A DNA stretch of 64,000 bases from CAYJBH01 sp964368625 (lineage in GTDB: Bacteria; Bacillota; Clostridia; Oscillospirales; Ruminococcaceae), in assembly GCA_964368625.1 (NCBI GenBank), contig CAYJBH010000003.1, forward strand, positions 54,508 through 118,507. The letters run 5' to 3'. A model generated the notes under the pieces. That model saw nothing but the letters and a program-made list of their open reading frames with translations, did no database searches and was not told where the DNA came from. Both the position numbers and the translations under genes were made by a program. Below, piece after piece: positions 9,133 to 17,273 of this stretch; positions within the stretch are counted from its first letter, which is position 1; each line of letters opens with the position of its first letter.

Positions 9133-9603
9133 ATGGGAACAGTATTTAAATACGGTGCTAACGTTGATACAGATGTTATTATACCGGCAAGATATTTAAA
9201 CTCCAGCGATGCGAATGAGCTTGCGCAACATGCAATGGAGGATATAGATGCCGAGTTTGTTAAAAAGGTTAAGGCGGGAGACATTATTGTTGCAACAGAT
9301 AACTTTGGTTGCGGCTCTTCGCGTGAACATGCCCCGCTAGTAATAAAAACCTGTGGTATTGATTGCGTTATAGCTAATACATTTGCGAGAATTTTTTATC
9401 GCAATGCCATCAATATAGGCTTAAACATCGTTGAGTGTCCGGAGGCGGTTGCAAACATATCGCTAGGCGATGATGTTAGCGTTGATGTTGTTAACGGTAT
9501 AATTAAAAACCTAACAACCGGTGCAGAGTTTAAAACCGCACCGCTACCCGAATTTGTTCGAAACATTAAGGAAAAAGGCAGCTTGCTGGAATCGCTGAAA
9601 TAG
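9133..9603 (+). CDS. leuD: 3-isopropylmalate dehydratase, small subunit
   Basis: 156 residues, matching the short small-subunit type that pairs with the 417-residue LeuC. It supplies the swivelling domain that completes the active site. Visible motifs are NVDTDVIIPARYL near residue 10 and NFGCGSSREHAP near residue 57, the conserved serine-arginine loop. AAAGGA ribosome site before the ATG; leuB follows after 19 bases. Confidence 0.95.
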   Translation: MGTVFKYGANVDTDVIIPARYLNSSDANELAQHAMEDIDAEFVKKVKAGDIIVATDNFGCGSSREHAPLVIKTCGIDCVIANTFARIFYRNAINIGLNIVECPEAVANISLGDDVSVDVVNGIIKNLTTGAEFKTAPLPEFVRNIKEKGSLLESLK

Positions 9604-9622
9604 AAAAGGAATTAACCGAATT

Positions 9623-10696
9623 ATGAACTACAATATTGCATTAATCAAGGGCGATGGAATTGGACCGGAGATTGTGACCGAGGCGGTTCGTGTGCTCGAT
9701 AAAATAGGAGAAAAATTTAATCATAGCTTTAACTACACCGAGGTAGATGCGGGTGGAATAGCGATTGATAAATATGGTGAACCTCTACCGCAATGTTCTA
9801 TAGACGCCTGTTTAGCTGCTGATAGCGTTCTACTTGGTGCTGTAGGTGGACCTAAGTGGGAAACACTCCCGGGTAACATGCGCCCTGAGCGTGCTCTACT
9901 TGGAATAAGAAGCGCCATGGGCCTTTTTGCAAATATAAGGCCGGCTGTTCTCTTTAACGAGCTTCGTGAAGCCTGCCCACTTAAACCGGAACTAACTGAA
10001 GGCGGACTTGACTTTGTAGTTGTAAGGGAGCTTATCGGCGGTGCATATTTTGGAGAAAGGGGTCGAATAGACGCAAATGAGATGGGTGAAGCTGCCTACG
10101 ACACCATGATTTACAGCGAAAAAGAGGTTGAGCGCATTATGCGTGTCGGTTTTGATATGGCTATGGTTCGTGGGAAAAAGCTTTGCTCGGTAGATAAGGC
10201 AAATGTTTTGGAATCCAGTCGTCTTTGGAGAGAGGTTGCCCATAGGGTAGCAAAGGAATATCCAGAGGTTGAATATTCCGATATGCTTGTTGATAACTGT
10301 GCCATGCAGCTTGTTCGTAATCCAAGACAATTTGATGTCATCCTAACTGAAAATATGTTTGGAGATATTCTTTCAGATGAAGCATCGATGGTAACCGGTT
10401 CTATCGGTATGTTACCATCCTCTTCACTAGGTGTAACCAAGAATGGATTATACGAGCCAATACATGGCTCGGCTCCGGATATTGCTGGTAAGGGTATTGC
10501 TAACCCACTTGCAACAATTCTTTCGGTAGGAATGATGTTAAAATACTCCTTTGGGTTAGAGGCTGAGGCTGAACTGGTTAATAAGGCAGTTACTAAAGCA
10601 TTAGAGTCCGGCTTGCGAACAGGGGACATAGCCAAGCAAGGGGAAGCTACGGTAGGTAGTCGGGAAATGACCGACCGCGTTCTATCGTTTATCTAA
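9623..10696 (+). CDS. leuB: 3-isopropylmalate dehydrogenase
   Basis: 357 residues. NAD-dependent oxidative decarboxylation of 3-isopropylmalate to 2-oxoisocaproate, the last leucine-specific step before transamination. Substrate loop MRPERALLGIRSAMGLFANIRP (residues about 92-113) with the leucine-rich helix typical of LeuB, the VVRELIGGAYFG segment, the metal site NMFGDILSDEAS near residue 245, and the NAD-binding HGSAPDIAGKGIANP near residue 285. Last gene of the leucine set; yicC starts 21 bases later with no terminator visible, so the housekeeping string behind it may be co-transcribed. Confidence 0.96.
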   Translation: MNYNIALIKGDGIGPEIVTEAVRVLDKIGEKFNHSFNYTEVDAGGIAIDKYGEPLPQCSIDACLAADSVLLGAVGGPKWETLPGNMRPERALLGIRSAMGLFANIRPAVLFNELREACPLKPELTEGGLDFVVVRELIGGAYFGERGRIDANEMGEAAYDTMIYSEKEVERIMRVGFDMAMVRGKKLCSVDKANVLESSRLWREVAHRVAKEYPEVEYSDMLVDNCAMQLVRNPRQFDVILTENMFGDILSDEASMVTGSIGMLPSSSLGVTKNGLYEPIHGSAPDIAGKGIANPLATILSVGMMLKYSFGLEAEAELVNKAVTKALESGLRTGDIAKQGEATVGSREMTDRVLSFI

Positions 10697-10717
10697 ACAG
10701 TAAAGGGATAATAAATT

Positions 10718-11596
10718 ATGATTAACTCCATGACAGGTTTTGGTCGCTGCAGCAAAGTTATTAACGGAAGGTTAATAACCGTTGAAGCGCGTTCGGTTAA
10801 TCACCGTTATTTTGAATTTAATAACCGAATTCAGCGTAACCTTGCCTTTATGGAGGAGGGTATTAAGGTTATAGCATCTGAAAAAGTATCACGCGGAAAG
10901 TTGGATGTTAGCATATATGTTCAGGCACTTGAAGTTTCAGATATTGAGGTTAGGCCCAACCTTCCTCTTGCAGAGAGTTATACAAAAGCTTTTGAAAAGC
11001 TATCATCTGAGTTGGAACTTGTAAATGATGTAACTATATCAACGTTTACAAGGTTGCCGGAGATATTTGTTATTGAGCGTGCACAGTGCGATGAAGAGTC
11101 ATTATTTAATGATGTTTGCGAAATATTAAGGCCAGCGCTAGATGAGCTTTGCAGGATGAGAAGCGTTGAGGGGACAAAGCTGTTATCAGATATTGAGTGT
11201 AGGTTAGATTCAATAGAAGTTACAGCTAAGGAAATCGAAAAAGGCGATGCTACCAGAAAACAGGAATATTACGACAAACTATACATGAGATTAAAAAATT
11301 TACTAAGCGACAACAATATAGAGGAATCTCGATTAGTTACCGAGGCGGCCATTTTTGCCGATAAAACTTCTGTTACCGAGGAGACTGTAAGAATATTATC
11401 ACATATTAAGCAGTTTAAGGATATTATGAAGGGAGAAGAGCCTGCAGGTAGAAAATTGGATTTTTTAACGCAGGAACTTAATCGTGAGGTTAACACCATC
11501 GGCTCTAAAATCTCTGATAGTGAGGTTACCATGATGGTAGTAGACATGAAATCTCAGATAGAAAAAATTCGTGAGCAGATTCAAAACGTAGAATAG
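10718..11596 (+). CDS. yicC: YicC/YloC family endoribonuclease
   Basis: 292 residues, full length. Begins with the signature INSMTGFGR, followed by the N-terminal YicC domain (to about residue 155) and the C-terminal DUF1732 domain with ESRLVTEAAIFADKTSVTEE (about 203-222) and LDFLTQELNREVNTIGSK (about 248-265). Members cut RNA and affect small-RNA decay in other bacteria. It opens the conserved Firmicutes string with remA and gmk, 10 bases before remA. Confidence 0.92.
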   Translation: MINSMTGFGRCSKVINGRLITVEARSVNHRYFEFNNRIQRNLAFMEEGIKVIASEKVSRGKLDVSIYVQALEVSDIEVRPNLPLAESYTKAFEKLSSELELVNDVTISTFTRLPEIFVIERAQCDEESLFNDVCEILRPALDELCRMRSVEGTKLLSDIECRLDSIEVTAKEIEKGDATRKQEYYDKLYMRLKNLLSDNNIEESRLVTEAAIFADKTSVTEETVRILSHIKQFKDIMKGEEPAGRKLDFLTQELNREVNTIGSKISDSEVTMMVVDMKSQIEKIREQIQNVE

Positions 11597-11606
11597 GGAA
11601 CGGTGT

Positions 11607-11855
11607 ATGCAGCTGTTAAATATAGGGTTTGGCAACCATATAGTTCCTAAGAGGATAGTCTCTATAACATCGCCGGATTCGGCGCCGATAAAGAGATTGA
11701 TTGCCGATGCTAGAGAACAGGGTAGATTGGTTGATGCCACCTTTGGACGAAAAACAAAGGCGGTAATAGTAACCGATAGTAACCATGTAATATTATCCGG
11801 TCTTGCTATCGATACCGTTATTGGAAGGGTATCAAGCATAGAAGATGATGAATAA
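11607..11855 (+). CDS. remA: RemA family DNA-binding regulator (DUF370)
   Basis: 82 residues. The text LLNIGFGNHIVPKRIVSI and SAPIKRLIADAREQGRLVDATFGRKTKAVIVTDSNH is the RemA/DUF370 pattern. RemA in Bacillus binds DNA as a ring-shaped multimer and activates extracellular-matrix and osmoprotection genes; the target set here is unknown. The position between yicC and gmk is conserved across Firmicutes and supports the call. Confidence 0.92.
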   Translation: MQLLNIGFGNHIVPKRIVSITSPDSAPIKRLIADAREQGRLVDATFGRKTKAVIVTDSNHVILSGLAIDTVIGRVSSIEDDE

Positions 11856-11919
11856 ACAAATTAGGTTAAGATATTAACTGATATTGCCCCTGCCAACAGC
11901 AGAGAAAGGATTGATTATT

Positions 11920-12498
11920 ATGAGTAAAAGAGGACTTTTGGTAGTGCTTTCCGGCCCATCGGGCAGCGGTAAGGACAGTATTGTTGATAATATGTTAAAG
12001 AAATCCCCGGAGATCAAGCAGTCGGTTTCAGCAACAACTCGTTTACCAAGAGAAGGGGAAAAACATGGCGTAGACTACTATTATCTTTCGGTAGAAGATT
12101 TTAAAGAGCGAATTGATCGCGGCGAGATGCTGGAACATACATTTTATGTAGGCAACTATTATGGAACCCCTAAAAAGGAGATAGACGACCGCCTTGCAGC
12201 CGGAGATGTGGTGTTGTTGGTTATAGAGGTTCAGGGTGGAATGCAGGTTAAAAAGTTAATGCGGGAAGATTCGCTATTATTATTTATCCATGCTCCATCA
12301 TACGAAGAACTTAAAAGTCGTTTAACGGGAAGAGGTACCGATACCAATGAGAGTATAGAGGCCAGGTTAAGTCGCTCGTTGGAAGAGATGAAGTACGCCA
12401 AGGAGTATGACCACGTGGCGATAAATGATACCATCGAACGTTGTTCCGATGAGCTGTTGTCAATAATACATAAAACGGTAGAAAAACTTAATGGCTGA
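11920..12498 (+). CDS. gmk: Guanylate kinase
   Basis: 192 residues. Phosphorylates GMP to GDP with ATP. P-loop GPSGSGKDS near residue 10, GMP-binding segment TTRLPREGEKHGVDYYY (about 33-49) and the YYGTPKKEID strand near 80. The ATG at 11920 is chosen because GAGAAAGGA precedes it; an in-frame TTG at 11884 would add a non-conserved 12-residue tail. The stop overlaps the priA start by 8 bases. In most Firmicutes rpoZ and coaBC follow gmk; here neither is present. Confidence 0.95.
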   Translation: MSKRGLLVVLSGPSGSGKDSIVDNMLKKSPEIKQSVSATTRLPREGEKHGVDYYYLSVEDFKERIDRGEMLEHTFYVGNYYGTPKKEIDDRLAAGDVVLLVIEVQGGMQVKKLMREDSLLLFIHAPSYEELKSRLTGRGTDTNESIEARLSRSLEEMKYAKEYDHVAINDTIERCSDELLSIIHKTVEKLNG

Positions 12499-14548
12499 GA
12501 AACTCTGCACCGTGGCGGTAGAGGGAGCCACCCACCGTTTTGATAGACCATACAGCTATATTCTCGGTGAGCATACTGCTAGGGTAGGTTGTTTTTGTAT
12601 GGTACCTTTTGGACGAGGTGATCGTTTAAGAGTTGGCGTGGTTTTGGGCTTTTGTGAAGGATCTTCAAAGGGGTTAAAGTCGATAATGGAAGTAGCCGAT
12701 TCGGCAGATGCCCTAACAGATGAGCAACTTAGGCTTTGCGAATTTGTTAAGGAACAGTATGTTTGTAGTTTTTTTGACGCTGTTAGGGTTATACTACCAT
12801 CATTGTTTATGTATAAAGTAGTTACTAAGGATAATGTTTCAAGGTTGGTGAGGCGAAGAAAAACCGACCCAAAAGTAGTTACTCCTAAACAAGCAAAATT
12901 AATGCAGGATATAACGCTTTCACAGCCACAACAAAAGGTTTTTAATGATATCTGTCCCCTAGCTGATAATCCCGATGGTAAGCCTGCGCTGCTTTATGGA
13001 GTAACCGCAAGCGGCAAAACTGCAATATTTATTAAGCTAATAGAGCGTGTTACGCTTTTGGGGAAATCAGTTTTGTTACTGCTTCCTGAAATTTCTCTTG
13101 CCTCTCAGATGGCAGAGCGGATGATAGAGTTATTTGGTGATTCAGTTGCAATTGTTCACTCCTCACTGTCCGACAGTAAACGGGCCGCAACATACAAGGG
13201 GATCGAGAGTGGTGCATATAAAATAATTATAGGAACCAGAACGGCGATTTTTTCACCGATTAAAAACCTGGGACTTGTTGTTATCGACGAGGAACAGGAT
13301 GCAAGCTATAGAAGCGAGCAGTCACCAAGGTTTTCTGCTATAGCAGTAGCAGCATATCGAACTAAACTATGTAATGCATTGCTTTTACTAGCCTCGGCAA
13401 CGCCATCGATAACCAGTTATTATTATGCAAAAACTGATAGATTTCACCTTTTCGAGCTAGCTACAAGATACAACAATTTGCCACTTCCTAAAGCAGAGCT
13501 ATGCGACCTAAGAACAGAGCGAGAAAATGGTAGCGTTTCATCTATTAGCGATTATTTGGCTGCAGAGATAAATGAAAATTTACGAAATAAAGAGCAGTCG
13601 ATATTACTTTTAAATCGCCGTGGTTACAGAACGGTTGGACTATGCAAAGAGTGTCGCTCGGTTAAAACCTGTGGTGGTTGTTCGGTTCCTATGGTTCTGC
13701 ACCTAAGTAAAGGTAAACTTTTATGCCATTATTGTGGAACTGCTGAGAATCCATCAACAGCAAGATGTGTTGAGTGTGGAGGAGAATTAAGCTATTCCGG
13801 TTTTGGTACCGAGCATATAGAGCAGGAGCTTTCACTGCGATTTCCAAATGCAGGAATATTAAGAATGGATACCGATTCAGTATCCATGAAAAATACCCAC
13901 GGAGAGCTTCTTTCAAAATTTAAAGATCATCAGGCGGATATTATGGTTGGAACGCAGATGGTTGCTAAAGGTCTTGATTTTGAAAAGGTAACTCTTGTAG
14001 GAGTTCTGGCAATAGATAGCATGTTGTATGCAGACAGCTACCGAACATTTGAAAATGTTTTTTCACTGGTAACCCAGGTTGTTGGAAGAAGTGGTAGAAG
14101 AAGCGGTGAGGGTAGGGCTATTATTGAAACCTATAACCCTGATCACTGGGTTCTAAAATTAGCGGCAGAACAAGATTATATATCCTTTTATGAAAAAGAA
14201 CTAAAGATGAGGGAAATTGCTCTTTATCCACCATTTTGTAGCCTTGTTATAATAAGTATAGTATCTGTATCTGAAAGTAAAGCATTAGCTACTGCAAACA
14301 ACCTTAAGGCTATTCTTCAGCGTTTTCATAGGCTACAAAACAATAAAGATATTCCTTTAAGAATTCTTGGTCCCACTAGCTATGCAATAGCTACGATTGC
14401 AGGAAAAAATAGGGTTAAGCTAACAATTAAATGCCGAAACTCTCAAAGATTCCGTAATTTTTTAAGAACAGCACTACAACAATTAACCGACGACAAATTA
14501 GACAACGGTGTAACCATAGCCGTAGATTTTAACAGTCAGGAAGATTAA
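12491..14548 (+). CDS. priA: Primosomal replication restart helicase PriA
   Basis: 685 residues. Superfamily-2 3'-5' helicase that reloads the replisome at stalled forks. Order: N-terminal 3'BD domain, Walker A GVTASGKT near residue 172, Walker B IDEEQDASY near residue 265, eight-cysteine zinc module in CKECRSVKTCGGC and CHYCG...CVECGG (about 385-435), and the GTQMVAKGLDFEKV helicase motif near 485. The Walker B box reads DEEQ where PriA normally has DEEH, an unusual substitution. Start overlaps the gmk end, so translation is probably coupled. Confidence 0.95.
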   Translation: MAEKLCTVAVEGATHRFDRPYSYILGEHTARVGCFCMVPFGRGDRLRVGVVLGFCEGSSKGLKSIMEVADSADALTDEQLRLCEFVKEQYVCSFFDAVRVILPSLFMYKVVTKDNVSRLVRRRKTDPKVVTPKQAKLMQDITLSQPQQKVFNDICPLADNPDGKPALLYGVTASGKTAIFIKLIERVTLLGKSVLLLLPEISLASQMAERMIELFGDSVAIVHSSLSDSKRAATYKGIESGAYKIIIGTRTAIFSPIKNLGLVVIDEEQDASYRSEQSPRFSAIAVAAYRTKLCNALLLLASATPSITSYYYAKTDRFHLFELATRYNNLPLPKAELCDLRTERENGSVSSISDYLAAEINENLRNKEQSILLLNRRGYRTVGLCKECRSVKTCGGCSVPMVLHLSKGKLLCHYCGTAENPSTARCVECGGELSYSGFGTEHIEQELSLRFPNAGILRMDTDSVSMKNTHGELLSKFKDHQADIMVGTQMVAKGLDFEKVTLVGVLAIDSMLYADSYRTFENVFSLVTQVVGRSGRRSGEGRAIIETYNPDHWVLKLAAEQDYISFYEKELKMREIALYPPFCSLVIISIVSVSESKALATANNLKAILQRFHRLQNNKDIPLRILGPTSYAIATIAGKNRVKLTIKCRNSQRFRNFLRTALQQLTDDKLDNGVTIAVDFNSQED

Positions 14549-14619
14549 AAATATATCAACAGCCCTAAAAAAATATATATTTATAAAATTGGGCATAACC
14601 TATAAAGAAAGGAATTATC

Positions 14620-15141
14620 ATGGCGCTCAGAAATATACTTCACGATGGTGAGCCAACACTAAAAAAGGTGTCTCGCCCCGTAACAGAGTTTAACAAAAGG
14701 TTACACACCCTGTTAGATGATCTCGGTGATACCGTGACAGAGGCATTCGGACTAGGACTAGCCGCACCGCAGATAGGGGTACTCCGCCGTGTGGTAGTGG
14801 TAATTGATGAGTGTTTTATTGAAGATACTGAAGAGGTTGAATACGAGATAATCGAGATGGTTAACCCAAGGATAATTAGCCGAGAAGGCGAGGTTACTCG
14901 ATATGAAGGCTGTCTTTCATTTCCGGGTAAACATGGTAGCATAACAAGGCCGGAAATGGTAGTTGTAGAGGCGCAGGATCGCCTTGGAAACACCTTTACT
15001 TTAGAAGCGCATGATATGCTTGCCAGAGCTGTATGCCACGAGATAGATCACCTAGATGGAATTACCATAGCTGAAAATGCACAGACGCTCTATACTGAGG
15101 AACAGCTAGAGGAGATTTACAAAAACGAGGAAACAAATTGA
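14620..15141 (+). CDS. def: Peptide deformylase
   Basis: 173 residues. Removes the formyl group from new N-terminal methionines. All three signature motifs are intact: GLGLAAPQIG near residue 45, EGCLSFPG near 101 with the metal-binding cysteine, and CHEIDHLDG near 142 with two histidines and the catalytic glutamate. Ribosome site AAAGGA upstream of the ATG. Its end overlaps fmt by 4 bases, pairing the enzymes that add and remove the formyl group. Confidence 0.96.
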   Translation: MALRNILHDGEPTLKKVSRPVTEFNKRLHTLLDDLGDTVTEAFGLGLAAPQIGVLRRVVVVIDECFIEDTEEVEYEIIEMVNPRIISREGEVTRYEGCLSFPGKHGSITRPEMVVVEAQDRLGNTFTLEAHDMLARAVCHEIDHLDGITIAENAQTLYTEEQLEEIYKNEETN

Positions 15142-16055
15142 AAATAGTTTTTATGGGAACCCCTGAACTGGCTGCTAAAACATTAACGGCTATAGTTGAG
15201 GCGGGGCATGAGGTAGTTGCTTGCTACACAAAGCAACGTCGCCCGGTAGGAAGAAAACAAATTATAACTAAAACTCCTGTAGCACAGATGGCAGAACAAC
15301 TCAAAATAGAGTGCATTGAACCTCAAAGTATGAAGGATGATAGTGAATTTGAAAGAATTAAAAATTTAAATCCGGATATCATTGTTGTTGTAGCATATGG
15401 AAAAATATTACCTAAGAATATTATTGAACACCCAAAATATGGAGCAATAAATCTTCATGTATCACTGCTTCCTAAATATCGTGGAGCAGCGCCTATTCAG
15501 CGTGCTCTCATGAACGGGGACACCTCAGGAGGAGTTACCGTTATGAAGATTGACGAGGGACTTGATACAGGCGATATTATCTCCTTCGAGCAATTTCCGA
15601 TTTCTAATTTTGATAATGCCGGACATATTTTTAAGCGTATGGAGACGGTTGGGATACCGCTTTTATTGAGATCGTTAGAAGATATTGCTAGCGCAAAGGC
15701 TACATATACAAGGCAGAACAACGAAGAGGCCACATTGGCACCGCCGATAACTAAAGCCGAGCTACAATGCAACCTCGAAATGCCGGCGAAAAAAATTCAT
15801 GATACAGCAAGAGGTGTTTACCCATTCATAACGGCACCGATAACAATATGCGATACCGTTTGTGGAATTTGTGAGAGTGAACCATGTGATGATAGTGGAG
15901 AGATAGGCGAAGTTTTATCTATAAAACCTCTTAAAATAGCCTGTAAAGAAGGTTCGTTAATATTAAAAACTATTCAGCCGCAAGGAAAAAAAGCTATGGA
16001 GGGCACAGCTTTTGCAGCAGGGAGAAGATTAAAGGTAGCTGATTTAGTTAGATAA
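15138..16055 (+). CDS. fmt: Methionyl-tRNA formyltransferase
   Basis: 305 residues, usual length. Formylates initiator Met-tRNA using 10-formyl-tetrahydrofolate. N-terminal KIVFMGTPELA, then the catalytic segment HVSLLPKYRGAAPIQRALMNGD (about 107-128) with the folate-enzyme HxSLLP signature, followed by TGGV-like SGGVTVMKIDEGLDTGDI; the C-terminal OB-like domain starts near residue 205. The start is TTG at 15138, overlapping the def stop; GAGG at 15127-15130 is the ribosome site. Confidence 0.95.
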   Translation: MKIVFMGTPELAAKTLTAIVEAGHEVVACYTKQRRPVGRKQIITKTPVAQMAEQLKIECIEPQSMKDDSEFERIKNLNPDIIVVVAYGKILPKNIIEHPKYGAINLHVSLLPKYRGAAPIQRALMNGDTSGGVTVMKIDEGLDTGDIISFEQFPISNFDNAGHIFKRMETVGIPLLLRSLEDIASAKATYTRQNNEEATLAPPITKAELQCNLEMPAKKIHDTARGVYPFITAPITICDTVCGICESEPCDDSGEIGEVLSIKPLKIACKEGSLILKTIQPQGKKAMEGTAFAAGRRLKVADLVR

Positions 16056-16083
16056 TATTTACTTTTAAAAGTTAGAGGATGTT

Positions 16084-16452
16084 GTGGAGATTAAAAAGAT
16101 TGATGGGGATTTTTGCATCTGCAAGGTTAAAGATTTCTCTCAAATAAATCTAGATAATGAATTTATTTTTGTCGGAAAAACTGATGAAGAAAAGTGCATC
16201 ATGTGTTGTGAAAAGGATGTTCCTGCGAATACCATTTCAGTCGACAGCGGATGGAAAGGGTTTCGAATTCAAGGAGAACTTGATTTTTCACTGGTAGGAA
16301 TTCTCTCGAAAATCTCAACATTGTTAGCAGATAGTATGATTCCGATATACGCAATATCAACATTTAATACAGACTACATTTTTGTAAAGAAGGAAAACTT
16401 CAATAAATCAATAGATATATTACTGAAAAACAACTACGCCATAATTAACTAA
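16084..16452 (+). CDS. ACT-domain protein (ACT_7/CASTOR-like)
   Basis: 122 residues, GTG start behind GAGG. The C-terminal two thirds match the ACT_7 pattern: SGWKGFRIQGELDFSLVGILSKISTLLADSMIPIYAISTFNTDYIFVKKEN (read in pieces, residues about 56-105), with the conserved LVGILSKIS helix and IYAISTFNTDYI strand. Such stand-alone proteins bind amino acids in related cases; the ligand here is unknown. It lies 28 bases after fmt and its stop codon sits within a strong terminator, marking the end of the yicC-to-fmt string. Confidence 0.75.
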   Translation: MEIKKIDGDFCICKVKDFSQINLDNEFIFVGKTDEEKCIMCCEKDVPANTISVDSGWKGFRIQGELDFSLVGILSKISTLLADSMIPIYAISTFNTDYIFVKKENFNKSIDILLKNNYAIIN

Positions 16453-16466
16453 ATTATGGCGTAGTT
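16432..16466. terminator. Bidirectional terminator between ACT gene and HAD gene
   Basis: AACTACGCCATAATT (16432-16446), 5-base loop, AATTATGGCGTAGTT (16452-16466): a perfect 15-bp stem that includes the ACT gene stop codon, followed by TATTAATGTTTAT. It serves the plus-strand string and, in reverse, the convergent HAD gene. Confidence 0.8.
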
Positions 16467-16491
16467 TATTAATGTTTATAATCAGCTAAAC

Positions 16492-17271
16492 TTATTTTAA
16501 CTTCAAAATATACGTTGCCGCCTCGGTAAAGCCGGCTCCACCTTCCTTTTCTGTAACATATCGAGGTAGATATGCCATTTTATCTACAAATGGCTTAATG
16601 TTAGCAACGGCACAGGAACTGTTAAAATAGGAAAACATCGGTTCATCGTTGGGAGAATCGCCGAAAAACAGTACGCTATTTTTTGCGTCTTCTTCACCGT
16701 AAAATTCTTTAAGAAACATAAGAGCCATTGATAGTTTATCATAGTTTCCAAACCATGCATTAACATGAATGGAACTTACCTTAGCAACTGCGCCCATATT
16801 AAGGCAGATATCTCTTATCTTTTCTGCTGCTTTTATATCGAGATATGGAGGCTCCTCACAAAAATCTATTGCAAGGTCATAAACTCTTGCAAATTGATCC
16901 TTAGCAACTCTGCAACCGGGCACAGCGTTAAGGCAGGCTATCTCCAGCTCCTTTAACCTACCCTGTATATCGCCAGCGGCAACACTTGGATGTGTAAAGA
17001 TATTTTTATGCCCATTTTCTATATAATAAACAAAGGCCCCGTTTTCACCAACAACGGCATCTACCGGCCATTGACGAACAATTAAATCACACCAACCGGC
17101 TGGGCGACCGGTTACCGGAATAACACGATAACCTTGTAAAGACAAATTCCACAATGCCGAATAAGCTTCGGCGGTAAGCTTACCGTCGGATGTTATGGTG
17201 TCATCAATATCACACATGATATAGCGTATATCGGCAAGAATATCGGGCGATATTTTATTAAAAGGGATCAT
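16492..17271 (-). CDS. HAD-superfamily phosphatase (type IIB)
   Basis: 259 residues. Motif I IMCDIDDTITSDG near residue 18 with the nucleophile aspartate, motif II VTGRPAGW near 54, motif IV FFGDSPNDEPMF near 205, and a cap domain between. This is the Cof/sugar-phosphatase type HAD-IIB layout; VVGENGAFVYY near residue 72 is typical of it. Substrate unknown. It starts 2 bases after the thrS stop and is likely co-transcribed with thrS; the pairing does not reveal a role. Confidence 0.82.
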   Translation of the reverse strand: MIPFNKISPDILADIRYIMCDIDDTITSDGKLTAEAYSALWNLSLQGYRVIPVTGRPAGWCDLIVRQWPVDAVVGENGAFVYYIENGHKNIFTHPSVAAGDIQGRLKELEIACLNAVPGCRVAKDQFARVYDLAIDFCEEPPYLDIKAAEKIRDICLNMGAVAKVSSIHVNAWFGNYDKLSMALMFLKEFYGEEDAKNSVLFFGDSPNDEPMFSYFNSSCAVANIKPFVDKMAYLPRYVTEKEGGAGFTEAATYILKLK

Positions 17272-17273
17272 TC

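Noticed and set aside
10111..10635. Open frame of 174 codons antisense to leuB
   Set aside because: It follows from the codon bias of leuB; no start site or motif.
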